This document shows, in pieces, positions 62,148 to 64,000 of a stretch of DNA of 64,000 bases; position 1 is the stretch's first letter; every line of letters begins with the position of its first letter. The stretch is from Saprospiraceae bacterium (GTDB taxonomy: Bacteria; Bacteroidota; Bacteroidia; Chitinophagales; Saprospiraceae), in the NCBI GenBank assembly GCA_028279185.1, contig JANQSS010000205.1, positions 124,001 through 188,000 on the forward strand, read 5' to 3'. Made by a program: the position numbers and the translations under genes. The notes under the pieces were generated by a model. It was not told where the DNA came from. It worked only from the letters and a program-made list of their open reading frames with translations, and did not search any database.

Positions 62148-64000
62148 CTACTGTTGCGTTATATCGTCGATATAATAGATTGCCTCGACAGATACAGGGT
62201 TTTGATCATTTGGATCAAAATCCGGAAAGATTGAGAACTTCGTATATTCATCTGAAGCGTTGACAATTGAAGTGAAATCAAAAGTAAGGGTCACCCATTC
62301 ATTAGCCGTGGTCACCGTCTGAAAGAGTTCGTAAGAAGGTGTAGTTCCAGGATCTGGTACACCTCCTTCCAATTGAAATCTTACTGGAATATCCGCATTA
62401 GGCGACCAAATTTTAATCGTAAATATGGTACCATTCTGCAAATCAATTAGTGGAGTCGTACGTGAAGTTTCGTCAAAAACAACTCCGGAATACCATGCCG
62501 AGCCCACAACCTTATTGAATTGTAAAACATTCGCAGAAGGATTTCCATTTAAATCAGGATTCGGCACATTTGCTGCAGTAGCACCACCGTCAAATGCAAT
62601 TAACGTTTCGCCATTTTCAAAATCCAGTGGTAATTCTGGCTCGCTTGCCGTCACTTCTTTATAAAAATAAATATTATCTAAATAAATATCTCCATTCCCA
62701 TCAAATTTCATTTGAATAATATCCGCGATGTCAACGGGTGAAAAGTCACCTAATGGTATATCAACACTTAACCATCCAGAAGTTGGAACGGAAATAGCAC
62801 TTGCTGTCTCGACAGGTCCTGTGCTGATTAAAAATGTATTTAATGCAGAGGAACTTGCGGTCCATACATCGAGATGTAAATGTGTCATGGCAGAGGCATC
62901 TGTGGCGCTTCCGAGTTGAATTCCCTGATAATTTAATCCAGTATAAACTAAGGTATTATTTCCTCCGATTGGCGTTTCCGTTACGACAGTTGCCTGTCCC
63001 CAGTCCGGATTTAGATCTGTGCCGGGAACATTCGTATACGCATCGCTAAATACAGAAATTACATCCGCTGGATCTTGAGTTGGAGTGGGTGCTGCCGTAG
63101 TTGGCATATTCGAACTACTGCCGTCTGTGTAGAAATAAATATTGTCTAAATAAATATCACCATTTCCATCGAATTTCATTTGAATAATATCGGTGATGTC
63201 AACTGGAGAAAAGTCGGCCAATGGAATATCAAGACTCAACCATCCGGAAGTCGGAACGGAAATAGCGCTTGCTGTCTCGACAGGTCCTGTGCTGATTAAA
63301 AATGTATTTAATGCAGACGAATTTGAGGTCCATACATCGAGATGTAAATGCGTCATGGCAGAGGCATCTGTGGCGCTTCCGAGTTGAATTCCCTGATAAT
63401 TTAAACCGGTATATACTAATGTATTATTCCCATCCACAGGGGTTTCAGAAACGACAGTTGCCTGTCCCCAGTCCGGATTTAGATCGGTGCCGGAAATATT
63501 CGTGTACGCATCGCTAAATACAGAAATTACATCCGCTGGATCTTGAGTTGGAGTAGGTGCTGCCGTAGTTGGCATATTCGAACTACTACCGTCTGTGTAG
63601 AAATAAATATTGTCTAAATAAATATCACCGTTACCTTCGAATTTCATTTGAATAATATCGGCAATGTCAACTGGAGAAAAGTCGGCCAATGGAATATCGA
63701 CACTCAACCAACCGGAAGTCGGAACCGCAAGGGCACTTGGAGTTTCAACGGGCCCTGAACTGATCAAAAATGTATTTAATGCAGAGGAATTTGCGGTCCA
63801 TACATCAAGATGTAAATGCGTCATGGCAGACGCATCCGTGGCACTACCTAGTATAATGCCCTGAAAATCCAGACCGGAATATACTAACGTATTATTTCCA
63901 TCAACCGGGGTTTCAGAAACAGTTGTTGCTTGTCCCCAATCCGGATTTAGATCGGTGCCGGGAATATTCGTATACGCATCACTAAATACAGAAATAACGT
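62148..64000 (-). CDS. Surface glycan-binding protein with 156-residue repeats, N-terminus beyond window
   Basis: Part of a larger protein; the start lies past base 64000. Three near-identical repeats of 156 residues (468 bases) are visible, each with DPADVISVFSDAYTN, DLNPDWGQATVV, NNTLVYTGLNYQGIQLGSAT, ASAMTHLHLDVW and YLDNIYFYTDG, joined by a Thr/Pro-rich linker (NMPTTAAPTPTQ). The C-terminal 170 residues form a different beta domain (FENGETLIAFDGGA, DEYTKFSIFPDFDPNDQNPV). The build fits SusE/SusF-like or laminarin-binding surface proteins of PULs. It precedes GH16 and the rest of the operon, as expected of a binding subunit behind SusC/SusD. Confidence 0.75.
   Translation of the reverse strand, partial: VISVFSDAYTNIPGTDLNPDWGQATTVSETPVDGNNTLVYSGLDFQGIILGSATDASAMTHLHLDVWTANSSALNTFLISSGPVETPSALAVPTSGWLSVDIPLADFSPVDIADIIQMKFEGNGDIYLDNIYFYTDGSSSNMPTTAAPTPTQDPADVISVFSDAYTNISGTDLNPDWGQATVVSETPVDGNNTLVYTGLNYQGIQLGSATDASAMTHLHLDVWTSNSSALNTFLISTGPVETASAISVPTSGWLSLDIPLADFSPVDITDIIQMKFDGNGDIYLDNIYFYTDGSSSNMPTTAAPTPTQDPADVISVFSDAYTNVPGTDLNPDWGQATVVTETPIGGNNTLVYTGLNYQGIQLGSATDASAMTHLHLDVWTASSSALNTFLISTGPVETASAISVPTSGWLSVDIPLGDFSPVDIADIIQMKFDGNGDIYLDNIYFYKEVTASEPELPLDFENGETLIAFDGGATAANVPNPDLNGNPSANVLQFNKVVGSAWYSGVVFDETSRTTPLIDLQNGTIFTIKIWSPNADIPVRFQLEGGVPDPGTTPSYELFQTVTTANEWVTLTFDFTSIVNASDEYTKFSIFPDFDPNDQNPVSVEAIYYIDDITQQ
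62660..64000. repeat. 468-bp tandem repeats within the binding-protein gene
   Basis: The sequence starting CCGTCTGTGT at 63121 recurs at 63589, a spacing of 468 bases; a third copy runs from about 62660. Copies are nearly identical over most of their length and share the linker. Such high identity suggests recent duplication or gene conversion, and is a place where assemblies may collapse or expand. Confidence 0.8.

Noticed and set aside
62728-63864. Repeated plus-strand frames opposite the binding protein
   Set aside because: They recur only because the minus-strand gene is repetitive.

Overview
The window looks like a chromosomal segment of a gliding Bacteroidota, most likely from the Saprospiria/Chitinophagia side of the phylum. 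It is AT-rich by eye. It carries the gliding lipoprotein GldB, proteins with C-terminal type IX secretion (T9SS) sorting domains, YD/RHS proteins, TPR- and propeller-type sensor kinases, many lipoproteins with an SC-type lipobox, and a polysaccharide utilisation locus (PUL). Ribosome-binding sites are weak, as is usual in the phylum. No rRNA, tRNA, CRISPR array or IS element was found.

Region 1 (1-10.3 kb) is mostly housekeeping: a cut rlmF, a tatA-ompH-cvfB cluster, a 2OG-Fe(II) oxygenase with a well-formed Bacteroidota promoter, gldB, a cytosolic PBP-like protein, a T9SS cargo protein, a frameshifted DUF2851 gene, dihydrofolate reductase and an M28 peptidase lipoprotein.

Region 2 (10.5-20.5 kb) is a signalling island. 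It holds a receiver-less LytTR regulator with a TPR histidine kinase, a one-protein hybrid (TPR-kinase-receiver-AraC), and a propeller LytS-type kinase overlapping its LytTR response regulator. Region 3 (21-24.5 kb) encodes two paralogous secreted T9SS proteins flanking a tail-fibre-like protein.

Region 4 (25-38.5 kb) holds a Tat-exported pirin, a flavin/2Fe-2S reductase, a large BNR-propeller protein, several small lipoproteins, a DUF1028 protein and a large secreted trypsin-like endopeptidase.

Region 5 (38.5-43.3 kb) is an accessory island: a DUF3137 protein, an orphan RHS toxin cassette with an ADP-ribosyltransferase-like tail, an overlapping small gene whose product resembles domain 3 of EF-Tu, a two-gene unit with a cREC protein, and a repeat-rich non-coding stretch. 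The EF-Tu-like putative immunity protein is the most unusual feature of the window.

Region 6 (43.3-64 kb) begins with a tricorn-type S41 protease and a CarboxypepD_reg/beta-barrel outer membrane protein. It ends with a long minus-strand beta-1,3-glucan (laminarin-type) PUL. In transcription order this is: a surface glycan-binding protein with 156-residue repeats (cut by the window end), GH16, a GH161/GH149-type phosphorylase, GH17, GH30, a GPH-family transporter, a small membrane protein, a second GPH transporter and two GH17 enzymes without signal peptides. The inferred pathway is surface cleavage by GH16, GH17 and GH30 lipoproteins, import of oligosaccharides through the inner membrane transporters, then cytoplasmic hydrolysis and phosphorolysis. 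SusC/SusD are not in view and may lie just beyond base 64000.
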